Shown here: positions 10,667 to 21,899 of the stretch, piece by piece
Layout of the letters: every line of letters begins with the position of its first letter
Numbering within the stretch: position 1 is the stretch's first letter
Source of the DNA: Setophaga petechia
Lineage: Eukaryota; Chordata; Aves; Passeriformes; Parulidae
Assembly: GCA_024362935.1 (NCBI GenBank)
Contig: JANCRA010000175.1
Coordinates: forward strand, 496,001 to 560,000
Direction: 5' to 3'
Length of the DNA: 64,000 nucleotides
The notes under the pieces: generated by a model
The model's input: the letters and a program-made list of their open reading frames with translations, nothing else
What the model was told of the DNA's origin: nothing
Database searches by the model: none
Position numbers and translations under genes: made by a program

Positions 10667-13600
10667 GTTGGTGTTGCCTTTGGGTTTCTCTTCTTTCTTA
10701 TTTGCCAATATTTTGCTCTTGAATGACAGCACCAAATTTTGTTTTATGTAGTAAATGCCACCGGCCCTGCTAAGGCACCGTGGAGGCTTTAATAATAGGA
10801 TTGCTGACACAACAGTCCAGAAATATTCTAACCCTGTACTCACAACGTATATTTGTACCCTTATAAGGAAAAAACCCTATTGACCCTTCGATTGGTCACT
10901 TGTAAACCCTTTAACCTGTACCCATTGGTCCAGTTTGGAGCCTGGCCAAGGGTATAAATGTTGCTTACTGTACCCTATTAAGTTAAAAGAAGAATTGCCC
11001 CGGGCCTTTCACGCTCTCCTGAATAAACCATCTCCAGTGGAACTGCCGGTTCTTCTTCTCCTCTCTCTGCTCTGCCTGAGCCTATACCCAGGGAAGCCAA
11101 GCCTAGCAGCAGCTAAACCCTAAAGAGCTGAGATTCCAGAGCTGTTATCACTATAAAGAGCTGTTATCACTCTGCTGGCTGCAAGGCTCCCCGTGGTTTC
11201 AGGTCCCAGCGGGCTGGACTCCGGGGCTCTGTTCTTTCCTGGGATAGAGGTCCCGGGCCAACGCCAGCTACTAAGACCCCCAAAAGGCTCACAATAGTTT
11301 TAAAATTCTTTTTTTCTAGCAGGAAAGTTAGTGGCCTAACTTTAAGAATGTAGTCAGTTATTTTCAATAAATTGAGATTTCCAGGGTTTTGTTAGTGTGT
11401 TGATTTCTCAATATTCTTGAAGTGCTTACACTTGGAATTCATTTTCTTAAAACTCTTAGTGTACGTGTTCCTGCATGTGAACTCAGGTGAAGTCACATCT
11501 TAATTACTGTTAGCAAAGGAGTCTCACTACAGGTAAAATCCATCCAGAATGTACAGAAGGGAAGATGTAAGACTGGCTCAAGAGTACAAAGTCTTAACAA
11601 AACAGCTTTGTGTGTAATACTGATGGCAAGTTTGCCTTCTATATAATTGCATCTGTTTTTTTTTTTTTTTTAGTTGAGTTGCATATATAAACATGTAAAT
11701 TCCAGTTTAATCCCTGGTCAAATGATAATTGGTCTCAATTTTAATGTTTAAAAACATCTTCAAGTAGAGTAATTTCAACTTTGTACTTAACTACCTCCCA
11801 TCTTCAAGCTCCCAAATTACCTCTGATGTCTGGAATACATCATGTAAACTACCTTTACATCCAGCACAGGCAATCTGCCTGCTTTAGGCACTGTGTGTTA
11901 CAGCTCTTCAATTTCTGGGAGAGATAATATCAGTTCTCAAAGTAGAAGAGTTGTTATCTTTTGACTTTTTGCCCTGTCACTTCTTCAGAAGGAAAATGTT
12001 AGGCTGTTCCACTTTATCTTCAGTGAATAAGAAACTTAAATAAAATGCTAATTTGCATTATTTTAAATAATTTATTATGTAAATATGTCACTGAGACAGC
12101 TGTGACTCTGGCTGTATTTAGATAATGTTTTTTGGCATGATTGAACTTTTCAGCTTCATATTTGATGGCTTTTTTCAGTCCAGTATCTGAGCAGAATCAT
12201 CCATCCAGTGTAGTGGCTTTTTAGCCACCCATGAGATGATTTCTGAGTTCTGCCCAGAGGTGTGTGAAGGTGTTACATGAAACCTGCATGAAACAATGTC
12301 ATGAATAAGGTGTATTTGGGTCTTTGCTATCCCATCCATGACTCCTTTACGTTTCTTAAAAAGGGGCTGGAAGATTTTGCAGATTTTGGTTTAGTTTTTT
12401 TTTCCCCCTGTATTTTCTTTCTTGTCACTTACATTTTATGTGACATGATTTATGGATATTTTTATTTAGAAAATATTGGGCTGCATTTCTATATTTAAAG
12501 AGGAGGTTTTTGGAAGCACAAAGTGTCTAATAAGTGTTGCTCTGAGTTCACACTTTTGAATTAACTACTGGAGTTAATTTTTTGGGAAGTTCCAGGGTAG
12601 GGCTGTGGAAGGGGCTGTGTCTTGGTGGGTTTGTTTCAGGGATTTGTCTGCCATCTGCTGGTGAGGTGTTCAAGTGTGTTGGAAATTGTCTCCTGCTTTT
12701 TGTGGGATTTCAGACCTTGCTTAACTGCAGTGGCTCTAAATTTGAAGAAAAGTGGGGGTTAAGTAATTGCTTATTGAGAATGGAAAGGAATAGGATAAAC
12801 ATCTTTGCATGGTAAAATGTATTTTTTCCAGTTAATACCGAGGTCATGGCTTCAGTCCCAACCAGATACATCCATGATGAACCTGGGAAACTTTTTGACA
12901 AAACAGTTTTGCTTTTGAAGGAGGTTATTTCAGAAATATTTTGGGATCAGCTTCTTGGGTTCCCCAGAAGCCTTGTGCAGACTTCTGGCCCGTGGTTGCA
13001 AACCCAGGTCCTTGTATTTCCCCCATCTTTGCCAGGTGCTGCTGGAAATGCCAGCCCAGGTACAGAGCTGCTGCAGAGCCAGAAATCTCAGAAATTCCAG
13101 TTCTGTGGCTTTGAGGGGATCTCAAAGCTGAGCAGGGACAGACCCCAAAGGTTCAGGGACTTGTGTCAGTGGGTGTGGATCAGTCCCAGGCACTGAGGGG
13201 TTTCCAGCTTTGTCTGAGTAAAGCTGGTTATGGATCTATTGTACAGCAGGAACGTAGAACTCCCGTGGCTGCTTTTTCATTTGGAAAATGAAATCTTTTG
13301 AAGGTTGAGGGGGTTTTATTCTCCAAAAGAGAACAAGAAACTGAAATCCAATTAGTTTCCTGCATTTCTGAAAACCTGTGTTATGAACAGTGCTGTTCCT
13401 GGGAACTTTTCTTTTGCTGTGACAAATTAGGGCTTTGCCTCCCTTCACCCACAGACCTGTTGAGGAAATTCTAATGAAAGGCAAGTTCATTGAGCTTTTT
13501 TTATTCCCTCAGTTACAGATAAACACAATGAGAGGAGAGAGAAAAGCAGCATGAGTGAGTTCTGCTCCCCTTAATGCACTATTGTGCACGTGATTGTTCT

Positions 13601-14180
13601 GTACACTGGAATCACAAAACAGCCATAGGTTTGGAATCCTATGAGAATTGGTGGCTTCCTTCATCAGGAATTGAATGTAAGCCCCTAACTAGAATATCTG
13701 GTATTCCAGAATACAAAACTCCAGTATACAGACTGCATTGCAATGAAAAGGTTTTAGTTTTTCGTGCTCAAGGAATAACTTAATTGCTTATGAGAATAAA
13801 TAATTTTATTTCTATAAGTACTACCCAGAAAATACAAATTTTCATTTAAAAATGTTCTGTCTCCACACGTGGTGGATACAGATACTGAGTGCAGACACAA
13901 ATACAGCAGACAGACCCTGTTGCTCTTGATTGTGTTTATCTGCAGGAGCATCTGTTGTTGGTATTTTCTTCCAGTCACCTGTTCTTATTGAATACTAGGG
14001 TTTGTAATTATTTTTTCCTTGCTGAGATATGAGAAGAAGTGTGTTTCAAAATAAATGGTTATTGTTCAGAATTCTTTGAAGTGTTGTGAGATGTTGTAAA
14101 CACAGCCTTCTTTGCTAATGTGCTTTTTATTTACTCTTCTCTCTGACTTGTGTAAACTTACCACGTTTTTACTCTATTAG
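10667..14180 (+). other. AEBP2: AEBP2 intron 2
   Basis: A 3.5-kb intron. Its first 600 bases contain a probable solo LTR (about 10,835-11,293). The rest is AT-rich and holds no recognisable exon, RNA gene or repeat family. The acceptor at its 3' end is ttactctattag. Confidence 0.85.
10835..11293 (+). mobile_element. Probable solo LTR of an endogenous retrovirus
   Basis: The order of signals fits U3-R-U5: two CCAAT boxes in reverse (gattggtcac near 10,891 and cattggtcc near 10,922), TATAAA at 10,953-10,958, AATAAA at 11,022-11,027, then a pyrimidine- and C-rich U5-like tail with cctgggatagaggtcccggg. It is more GC-rich than the flanking intron. No gag, pol or env reading frame follows, so it would be a solo LTR in the same orientation as AEBP2. 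I could not settle the TG/CA ends or find a clean target duplication, so the limits are approximate. Confidence 0.5.
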
Positions 14181-14288
14181 GTGTTTGTTTGCTTGTGGAA
14201 AGGTTGCAAAGTATATAATACACCTTCAACAAGTCAAAGTTGGTTGCAGAGGCATATGCTGACACACAGTGGGGACAAACCTTTCAAG
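14181..14288 (+). CDS. AEBP2: AEBP2 coding exon 3 (second zinc finger)
   Basis: The exon is 108 nt, exactly 36 codons, phase 0 at both ends. It encodes [10 protein letters not shown] through [15 protein letters not shown]. The cysteine pair (C-x4-C) and the histidine pair (H-x3-H) of the second C2H2 finger are intact, followed by a classic TGEKP-like linker (HSGDKPFK) into the third finger. The acceptor is ttactctattag and the donor is AAG followed by gtaagg, both good. The sequence agrees with the mammalian protein as far as I recall it. Confidence 0.95.
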
Positions 14289-15537
14289 GTAAGGCTCATT
14301 GTAACATGCATTATCTCTCATTTTTAGAAAAATTCTCTTTATTTTTCCGAATACAATATGTCAGTTGAAAAATACCATCACTGGAGTGAGCTGAAGAAAA
14401 GTGAGCTGAGCTTTCTTCTTTGCAGTAATAGCACCCAAAAGTCCTGTTCTTTTACAAAAGCAGGTGAAGAAACTCTTATTGCTTCTCTCTCCCTGTTTCT
14501 TTTTATCTATAAATGGCAGGGAGTGTAAAGTAAATAGTGCTAAAGTTCAGGGGGTTTGTGCATTTGGAGGTTGAGCTGCTTACTCTGTAAGAGTGAGGTG
14601 TTTTCTCTCATACTTTACACTTGCACATTGAGTTTTGGATCATGGCTGATGGTGACATTGCTGCTTGAGTAAGAGCTGCTGTTGTTAAATTCAGTAGAAG
14701 CACTGACATGACTGTTCATGGTTCATTCTGTGAACAGAATAAGGAAGTCAGGAATGCAGGACCATTGACCTGAGTGTATTTCCTGCACAGTATTTTCTAA
14801 CTTTCTCTTTCTTTCTCCCCTTAATCTGTACCTGCAGTTCTAGGTATAGTAGTGTTTATCATTCCCATATCCACCAATCCGTTATTAATGAGCTGCTTCA
14901 TCCTCTTATGGATACATTGGGGCAGTTCATAGCTGTCAGTCCTGGATCACTTGATGGTAAGTCCCACCCACACTGCTTCAGACTGAAGTTCTTCCATGTA
15001 GGATATGAAAATGAAATAGGATTTGGGGGTTTTTTTTGAGTTTAGGTAACAATTTATGCCTCCTGCTCTCCCATCCCAAACCTCACCAAGTTTTAGTCCC
15101 TGTCTTCCCTCTCTTCTCTTTCTCCTCAGTAAAATCTTCCACTTTGTAAAAAATACATTTTAAGGCAGCTTTATTACTAAAAATAGTTTTCTGTTACAGG
15201 GGTTTCTTTCTGTAGTTACATTTTCTATATAGGTTTTAATAATAGTTATGACAGGAAACAAAACTAAATTAAACTCAAAACCAAAAGAGTAAAAATAGTG
15301 CATTGCATATGAAAAAGATTTTTTACCAAACAGATTTTTTTTTCCATACTGAACTGTGTAGTTTAGACTGAAAATTTCTGACTCAAAGTAACCACAGGAA
15401 AATGAGTTTTAAGGTTATCATACCCTGTGTTTGAAGGAATGAGTTTCTTGGAAGGATAGCATGAGGATCATAGATCCCTGCAAGTTTGAAGATAGTGTTG
15501 TTCCAGGAACTGATCTAATCTTAAATCCTAATCTCTG

Positions 15538-15588
15538 ATTATTATTATAATTATTATTATAATTATTAATAATATTATTATTATTATT

Positions 15589-15643
<55 letters not shown>

Positions 15644-15671
15644 GTGGTAGTAGTAGCAATAGTAGTAGTAG
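15538..15671. repeat. ATT/AAT trinucleotide microsatellite with inverted halves
   Basis: The left half is (ATT)n with interruptions and the right half is a long pure (AAT)n run, so the halves are complementary and could fold into a hairpin or cruciform. It then degrades into agtggtagtagtagcaatag repeats. It is likely to be length-polymorphic. Confidence 0.92.
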
Positions 15672-18169
15672 AGAAAGCAACCACCAGTTACCAGAGGAAA
15701 CTTGTACCTTAGGTTTTCTCTATTTTGGAACAAAATATTTTGTCTACCTCAAAGTGCAATGGTAAGCTTTGTTCTTGGATGAAAGTCTTTTAATAGCTTG
15801 GTCTGTGTTCTTCTTTGGTCTAGATCAAAGAAATTCAATTGTAGAGACATTGGGTTGAGGAGGTGGGCATAGCCCAGAAACACCAGCAGTACTTCTGAGT
15901 GTCAGCCTTACCTAGCAAAACTGAGTTTTTTTGGCTAGGTTGCTTACAGCTAGAGCCCTAAATTGTCCACAATTGTTTCTGATAATAATCATTTTGTGTT
16001 CAATATCTGTTGTTTCACCAGCTGATTTTCTGTCCTTTCTGGTGCTACTGAGGGAGAGAACAAAACACTGGAGGCTTGCAGTAGTTAATCATCCTGGCTC
16101 AATGTGTGTCACTGCAGCATTTTTTCATACTGTTGTCTGGAGTCCCTCTGTTTGTTTTTTAGCCCTGTATTTCTCAATCTGTTCCTGGGAGCTTTGAATG
16201 GAGGATAATTGTGGTCTGAGTAGAATTTTGTAACATCTTTTGTTCCCCTGTCATTTATGCTGAAATAAGCTTCAGGGCTCACATGAGGTAGCCAAGTATG
16301 TGAGTGTCTGTGATGGCAATCTATTAATTAGCTGGCTCCTTTCCTTCATTTGCTGCTGCTTTTTTTTTAATGCTAACTTTAGAAATCTACTCTCTGAGAC
16401 AAAAACCACTTGAAGTGTTGGATATTAGTCTTGACCAGTCCAAGAACAGACTTTTATTAATTGTTTTGTGGCAGCCAGTCAAAAATGGAGCCAATGTGTC
16501 CATTTTGTGCATTTCGCTTGTCTCATAAATCTTAATTGCTCACCTTTCAGGGAAAGCCAGATTTTTTGAAGTCAGAGTTGGTTTAAAGACCTGTTCTTGA
16601 TAATTACTGCAGACAAAATATCTCCCAAAACCTAAATTGCAAATGAAACTTCAGTTGCCTCATGAGGGTATACTTAAATCCTAACGTAAAAGGAAGGAAT
16701 CTGTCATTTTGGAAAACTTGCAGAAAGTAATCATTCAATGTTTTAGTTAAAAAATAATGTTGGGATTTTTGAGGAGAGCTGTAAGAAGTGGTAATAGTAC
16801 AGCTCTATGCTGTTATCTGAAGAACTGCTATTTAGAATGTTTAAAAGAAAAACAAAGAATCTTAGCTAGGAAAATGACATCTAGAAAATTCAAATCTTAC
16901 TTTTGGAAAGGTAAATCAAATAGTGACCAGAAGAGAGTAAAAAGTATATCACAGATTGATATATTCTTACATTTCTAGTGAAAATAAGGGAGAAATATAG
17001 TTTCTTAAATAGAAAAGCATTGGGGCTGTCTCAAACATAACTCCCTTTGGATAGAAGGATATATCCCTGTCCAGATCCCCCTTTGCTTGCAAATGGGCTC
17101 ATTTCATGTAGTTGCACATTTTGGGTTTAATTATCTCTTTTTGTGATCCACATGGAGTTGTCCTTTGACTGAAAGCTCCATTCAGCTCTAAATGAGCTGT
17201 TCTGCTTTCCCATTGGAAGGGCTTTGTGGGTTTTACCTGCCCTTCCATTCATTCCTATCAACCATGTCACTGTGCAGTTCATTTGTCACAGAAATGAAAT
17301 TGCAAAGGCAAAATGGTTCATATTTTCATGAGTTTATCCTTTTTTTCCTGGTTGTGTGGCTTTGTGTGTCCCTCTCATCATGAGTATTGTAGTACCTGTG
17401 TCACAGAAAAGGTAAATTTCCTTATGGATGCCTATTTTTGAGACTGTTGTTATGCTAGCTCCTTTTTTCTGTGGGGCAATATTTTGGTAGTGTCCATCCA
17501 GCTCCTCTCTGAGTCATTTCCTTCACAGTCTGATTTTTGCCAGTCCTTCTCATATTTTTTTTGTCATTGTAGACATTCATTGAATATAGGTATTCTTTCC
17601 AAAGACATTTAGTGTGCTCATATTGTGCATGATTTTACTGACAGTTGAGAGAGTAAACCCTCAACATTATTCTTTCTTAGATCTCTTACTGCACAATTTT
17701 GCAGATTAGAAACCAGTGGAATATTGTGTATTATCATCAGCATGCAGGGCTGGTCCTCTTAAGGGTTCAGCAACTTGGATTTCAGACCTTACAGACAGGA
17801 TGTAAAGGAATAATCTGCTGAGTCAGAAAACATCCTGGTTTCAACAAACTGCCCTTGGCAAGTTGAAAAGAAGTGAATATTAAGATATTCCATCTTCTTT
17901 GTCCTAAACTTGACTGTTACAAGTATTGGAATAGTTAAAGGAGTTGTGAGAACTGCATTTTCCAGCATGGTTTGTGGTGTAGGGGAAAAATGAAATTAAT
18001 CAAGTGTTACTTGGCACTGAAGGTTATTTGAAGACAAATCAAATGAGCTCTTAGATGTTGAGCACAATGAAAGGACAAATGGTAGATGAGCCCAAAGTAG
18101 TGGGAGAATTTATGCAAAATAATTGCATAAAATAAAAATAATAAAGTAATAATAGTTGCATGTAGCATT

Positions 18170-18224
18170 AGGATTGGGGTTGGTGATCTCAAATATCTCT
18201 TCCAACCTGGATGAATCTATCAGG
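18170..18224 (+). mobile_element. CR1 LINE 3'-end fragment
   Basis: The stretch gattggggttggtgatctc followed by tatctcttccaacctggatg resembles the terminal consensus of avian CR1 (gatctcaaaggtcttttccaacc, then the gattctatg repeat). It is only about 55 bases long and diverged, and the terminal octamer repeat is not preserved. Confidence 0.5.
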
Positions 18225-21200
18225 ATGCATGTGGGAGGGCTAGCAGCTGCTTCCAGCCCTGGATTCCAGTGGATGTGCTCTTCATGTTCAACAGCATCCA
18301 TGCCAGGTTTGCTCCTGTGGGGTAAATGTTTCTAGTGACAGCAAATGTAGTGCACAGGTTCATTGCAGGCTTCTCCTTAAAATGGGGGATGAAAATAGTA
18401 TTAAAAATGAAGTTTGGTGCTCCATGTAACTTCCAAATTCATGAAGGGGTGGCTGCATTTGATGCAGCTCTCAGCAGAGTCATGCTTGGTGAAATGTAGA
18501 AAACACAGGAGAGCAGCTCCAGCCTGCATTGGCAATTCATGTCTGTTACTCTCTTGGCAGAATATTTTCTGTCCATTAGAGCATTGCAGATGTAAAATGT
18601 AAAGGCACTCTGCCCAAACACTCAGATGTTGAGACAATAAGAAAGTTTATCCAGATATTTATTTATCCAAACTATTTCTGTTAGATTTACTAGAAAAAAA
18701 TTACACATTGACTAACCCAAATAGGAGATTTGGTTATTTTGAATTTAGAACAAAAAGCTGCATTGCTAGATACTTTTATATCCTGTTTGTTAAAGTCATT
18801 GGTCATTACTGCCCATTAATAATGGTGGGTATGGGTACACTGGAGAAATTAAACTTCTTACATGTTTACTTCCTTTCTCTTGAAGTAACATATCCACCAA
18901 TCCGGACCCAATCTGTTGTATTTCAAATTCAATGCAAAATTCTGAGATTTAGGTTTTGGGGGAAAAATGACACGATTGGTTCAAAGTTATGCATTCTAGT
19001 TGAGTTTGATTTCTTAGAAGGCCTCTAGAGCTATGTAATTATCTGGTGGGAAGCTGATTTGGTGTGACTTACCGTCCAGAGATCCTGAAGTGACAGCCTG
19101 AACTGCTCCTCTATCTTTGGAGAGAAGAGACTTTACCCATTAGTAACGGATTGCTGGATATATTATTTTAGAGAAAAAAAAGAACAAACAGGTAAGATTT
19201 TTTCATTCTCCTCTTCTACTGTTTCCTGTCTACTGCAAAGGCATTCTCTGTCATCTTTGATCTATCAGCTGTTGATTATTTGAAGACATTATCAGGTAGT
19301 CTCAAAGTACACAAAATCTGAAAGTAAAAATTTCTGCAAATATTTTGTACTGTATTAATACACTTTCTGGAAAAAGACAATTTCTAGTTGCAAGTAATAG
19401 TTATTGAGGATCTAAGGATGTTGGTTTAGGGATTTTGAAAGTAAAACTTGGGTAGAGCAAGAAAAGTTAGCAGTAGCTTCTGTAGATAACCCATATAGAA
19501 TATTTGGGATTGTTTGCTCTCTACATGACAAGAAAAAAGTTATGACATCATGAGTCAGCCTGCAGTTTGTCATAAAGAAGTGTTTCCCATCTGACAAGAA
19601 GTACAGTTATGGTTTAAGAAGTTTTAGAAAAGTGCCTGACACATAGTTTGTGCTTTTTTTTCCCAAAGATGTTCCCTTTTTGATACCATATTTAACTTGC
19701 AATATGATAATGCATGCACTGTACCAAGGCTTTAGATTATTTTTGACCTCTAGCAGACATTGGTAAAACTAAAATTTTAATTTCTCAGTGTGACTGAATT
19801 TCAAGACATAGGCTGGTTTTGAGCTGGTTTTTTTTCTGACAGTGTTTGTGTGATCAAGAGCTGGAATCTGAAGTCAGGAGCACATTAGTGAAAGTTAATC
19901 CTAAATTTAGATTTTGTGGCTTACTTTCATGCAGCTGCCTTCATGGGCAAGACAGCTATTTCAAGGACAAAAAAAGGAGAGGAGGAAATGTTTAAACTGA
20001 TGCACACATGCATTGTAGACTTATCTGTTGATTGTGAGTTGAAAATCTTTAATAAAAACCAGTGGTTTGGGTTCAAGCTCAGCTTGAGGGGTTTAGCAGT
20101 CTAATTCAGTGGCTGCTGGCCTTACCCACAGCAGGGTCTTGAAACTGAATGACTTTTAAAGAACCCAAACCACCCTGTGATTCAGAAAGTGCAGATTTCA
20201 AAGAAAGGAAAATAGTGTTGGAGTTCCTGTAGTGTAATGGGATCAGCACCCAGAGTGTGCTGGGACTCCCAGGTGTGCTGGCATTTCTTCCTTTGCAAGT
20301 CACTGTAAGTGGACAATATTGCTGTTGTTTGAACATGGGAAATCTTAGGGCAAAATTGAGAGGCATGGGGGGGATTTTGGTAGAAATCTTCACAATTCTT
20401 AAGATCCTTATTAGTGGGGGAGACAAGGAGGAACAAACAGAGTGTGGAGGTTCCTCAAGCTTTTTGTCAGGGAATTCTACATTTGAGTTAGTTCATTACA
20501 TAGAGAACTTTCTCTAACTCTAAGAATTCTTCCCTTCAAAAAAACACAACAAACACACCAAAACAAAGTGAAGAACATCCTTTCATTTTTTCCATTTCTG
20601 TCTTGAAATCTGTGTACATATTTTTAGTCTTATAGCAAGTATTAAGCACAGTTATTCTCTTTGTGGACATTGCATTTTACTACTGATCATGGAAAATCAA
20701 TTGCTAAGTCTGAGGCAGAAATATTCTCAGTTCTGCAACCACTGTTAGGAAACAGCACAGTTGGGGTTTAGGGACAAAAATTGGGACATGTGGAGTTTAA
20801 AAGCTGTTTTCTTGTCTTCCAATCAAGAAGAAAAATCAATCATATGGATACACAACTAATTGCAGCCAGTGATGAAATGCATATTCTAAAATTACTTTTC
20901 TATTACCCATGGATGCTCAGAGCACAATAGAAAAGGGTTGTACTTCCCTCTCCATTGGTGTAATTTAAATACTTCTTTTGCAAATGAAATATTTGTAAAT
21001 ATGAATCAGATACTTATAAAAATACCAATAATTGTAGCCAGTACAAGCTTAGTTGCTGCTGTCATTGTTTGTATGTTTCTACTTGATTATTGTTGGATCT
21101 TATTTTTCTGTTGAGAGAGGACATTTCCTTTAAATGAGAGCTACCTTAAATGCTCCTGAAGTAATAGCAGCATCCCAAAATGAGTGTATAAATAATTGTT

Positions 21201-21712
21201 ACTCCAACTTGACTGAAGTTAGTTTTAGACAGAGCTGTAAGGCAGCTGTTCATTGACTTCTTATAGCTTTTACACAGAGCATTAAGCTGTTTGAAATTTC
21301 ATGTGGGTAAGGATGTATTTGTTACTTCTGCCTTGTCACAAGAAAGGAGAATGTTAGAGGATGTTACTGTTAGCAGATGGAGAGCATTGGAGAGGTGTTG
21401 AAACAGTAACAGTGTTTTGAAAGGTGAGGGAATGTTGGTCTATGAAGAGGGAAGTTTGCCAGTGCATTGTTTGAGATAATTTTTATGCTACACAATAAAA
21501 AATACAGTATGGCATAAAAAATATTGTATCATGAAATAATTCTTGAGAGTTAAAAACCTCAAACAAATGTATTTCAGAATATTGTTTTTGCTTTTAAGAA
21601 TTTCGTGGTCATTAAGAATTTGGTTTTGCTTGAGTGTGTTGGAAGTTGAGGCAGAAAAGTCCCTCTAAGGTTTCTGAAGCTCCTGATGCAGTTGTTGTGT
21701 TTTCCTCACTAG

Positions 21713-21899
21713 TGTGTGGTTGGTGGGTGCAATGCCAGCTTTGCATCTCAGGGAGGACTTGCCCGTCACGTGCCCACACACTTCAGCCAGCAGAACTCTT
21801 CTAAGGTTGCCAGCCAGCCAAAGGCCAAAGAGGAATCTCCATCTAAAGCTGGAATGAATAAAAGAAGAAAATTGAAGAACAAGAGACGGCGATCACTAC
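21713..21899 (+). CDS. AEBP2: AEBP2 coding exon 4 (third zinc finger and basic segment)
   Basis: The exon is 187 nt: 62 codons plus the first base of a Pro codon. It encodes [15 protein letters not shown] and LARHVPTHF, the third C2H2 finger with C-x4-C and H-x3-H intact. Then comes a Lys/Ser-rich linker and the strongly basic [14 protein letters not shown]. The basic segment is known in the family as a nucleosome/DNA-contacting and nuclear-localising element. The donor is CTAC followed by gtaagt. The reading frame stays open for about 300 nt into the following intron (to the stop ending at 22,201), so intron retention would not truncate at once; I regard this as chance. Confidence 0.95.

Larger units (their letters stand above)
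14289..21712 (+). other. AEBP2: AEBP2 intron 3
   Basis: A 7.4-kb AT-rich intron. It holds an ATT/AAT microsatellite (15,538-15,671) and a CR1 LINE scrap (about 18,170-18,224). Nothing else is recognisable; short open frames are not protein-like. Confidence 0.85.

Noticed and set aside
14865..18906. The 16-mer catatccaccaatccg occurs at about 14,866 and 18,891.
   Set aside because: The match does not extend, and one such 16-mer pair is expected by chance in a window this size.
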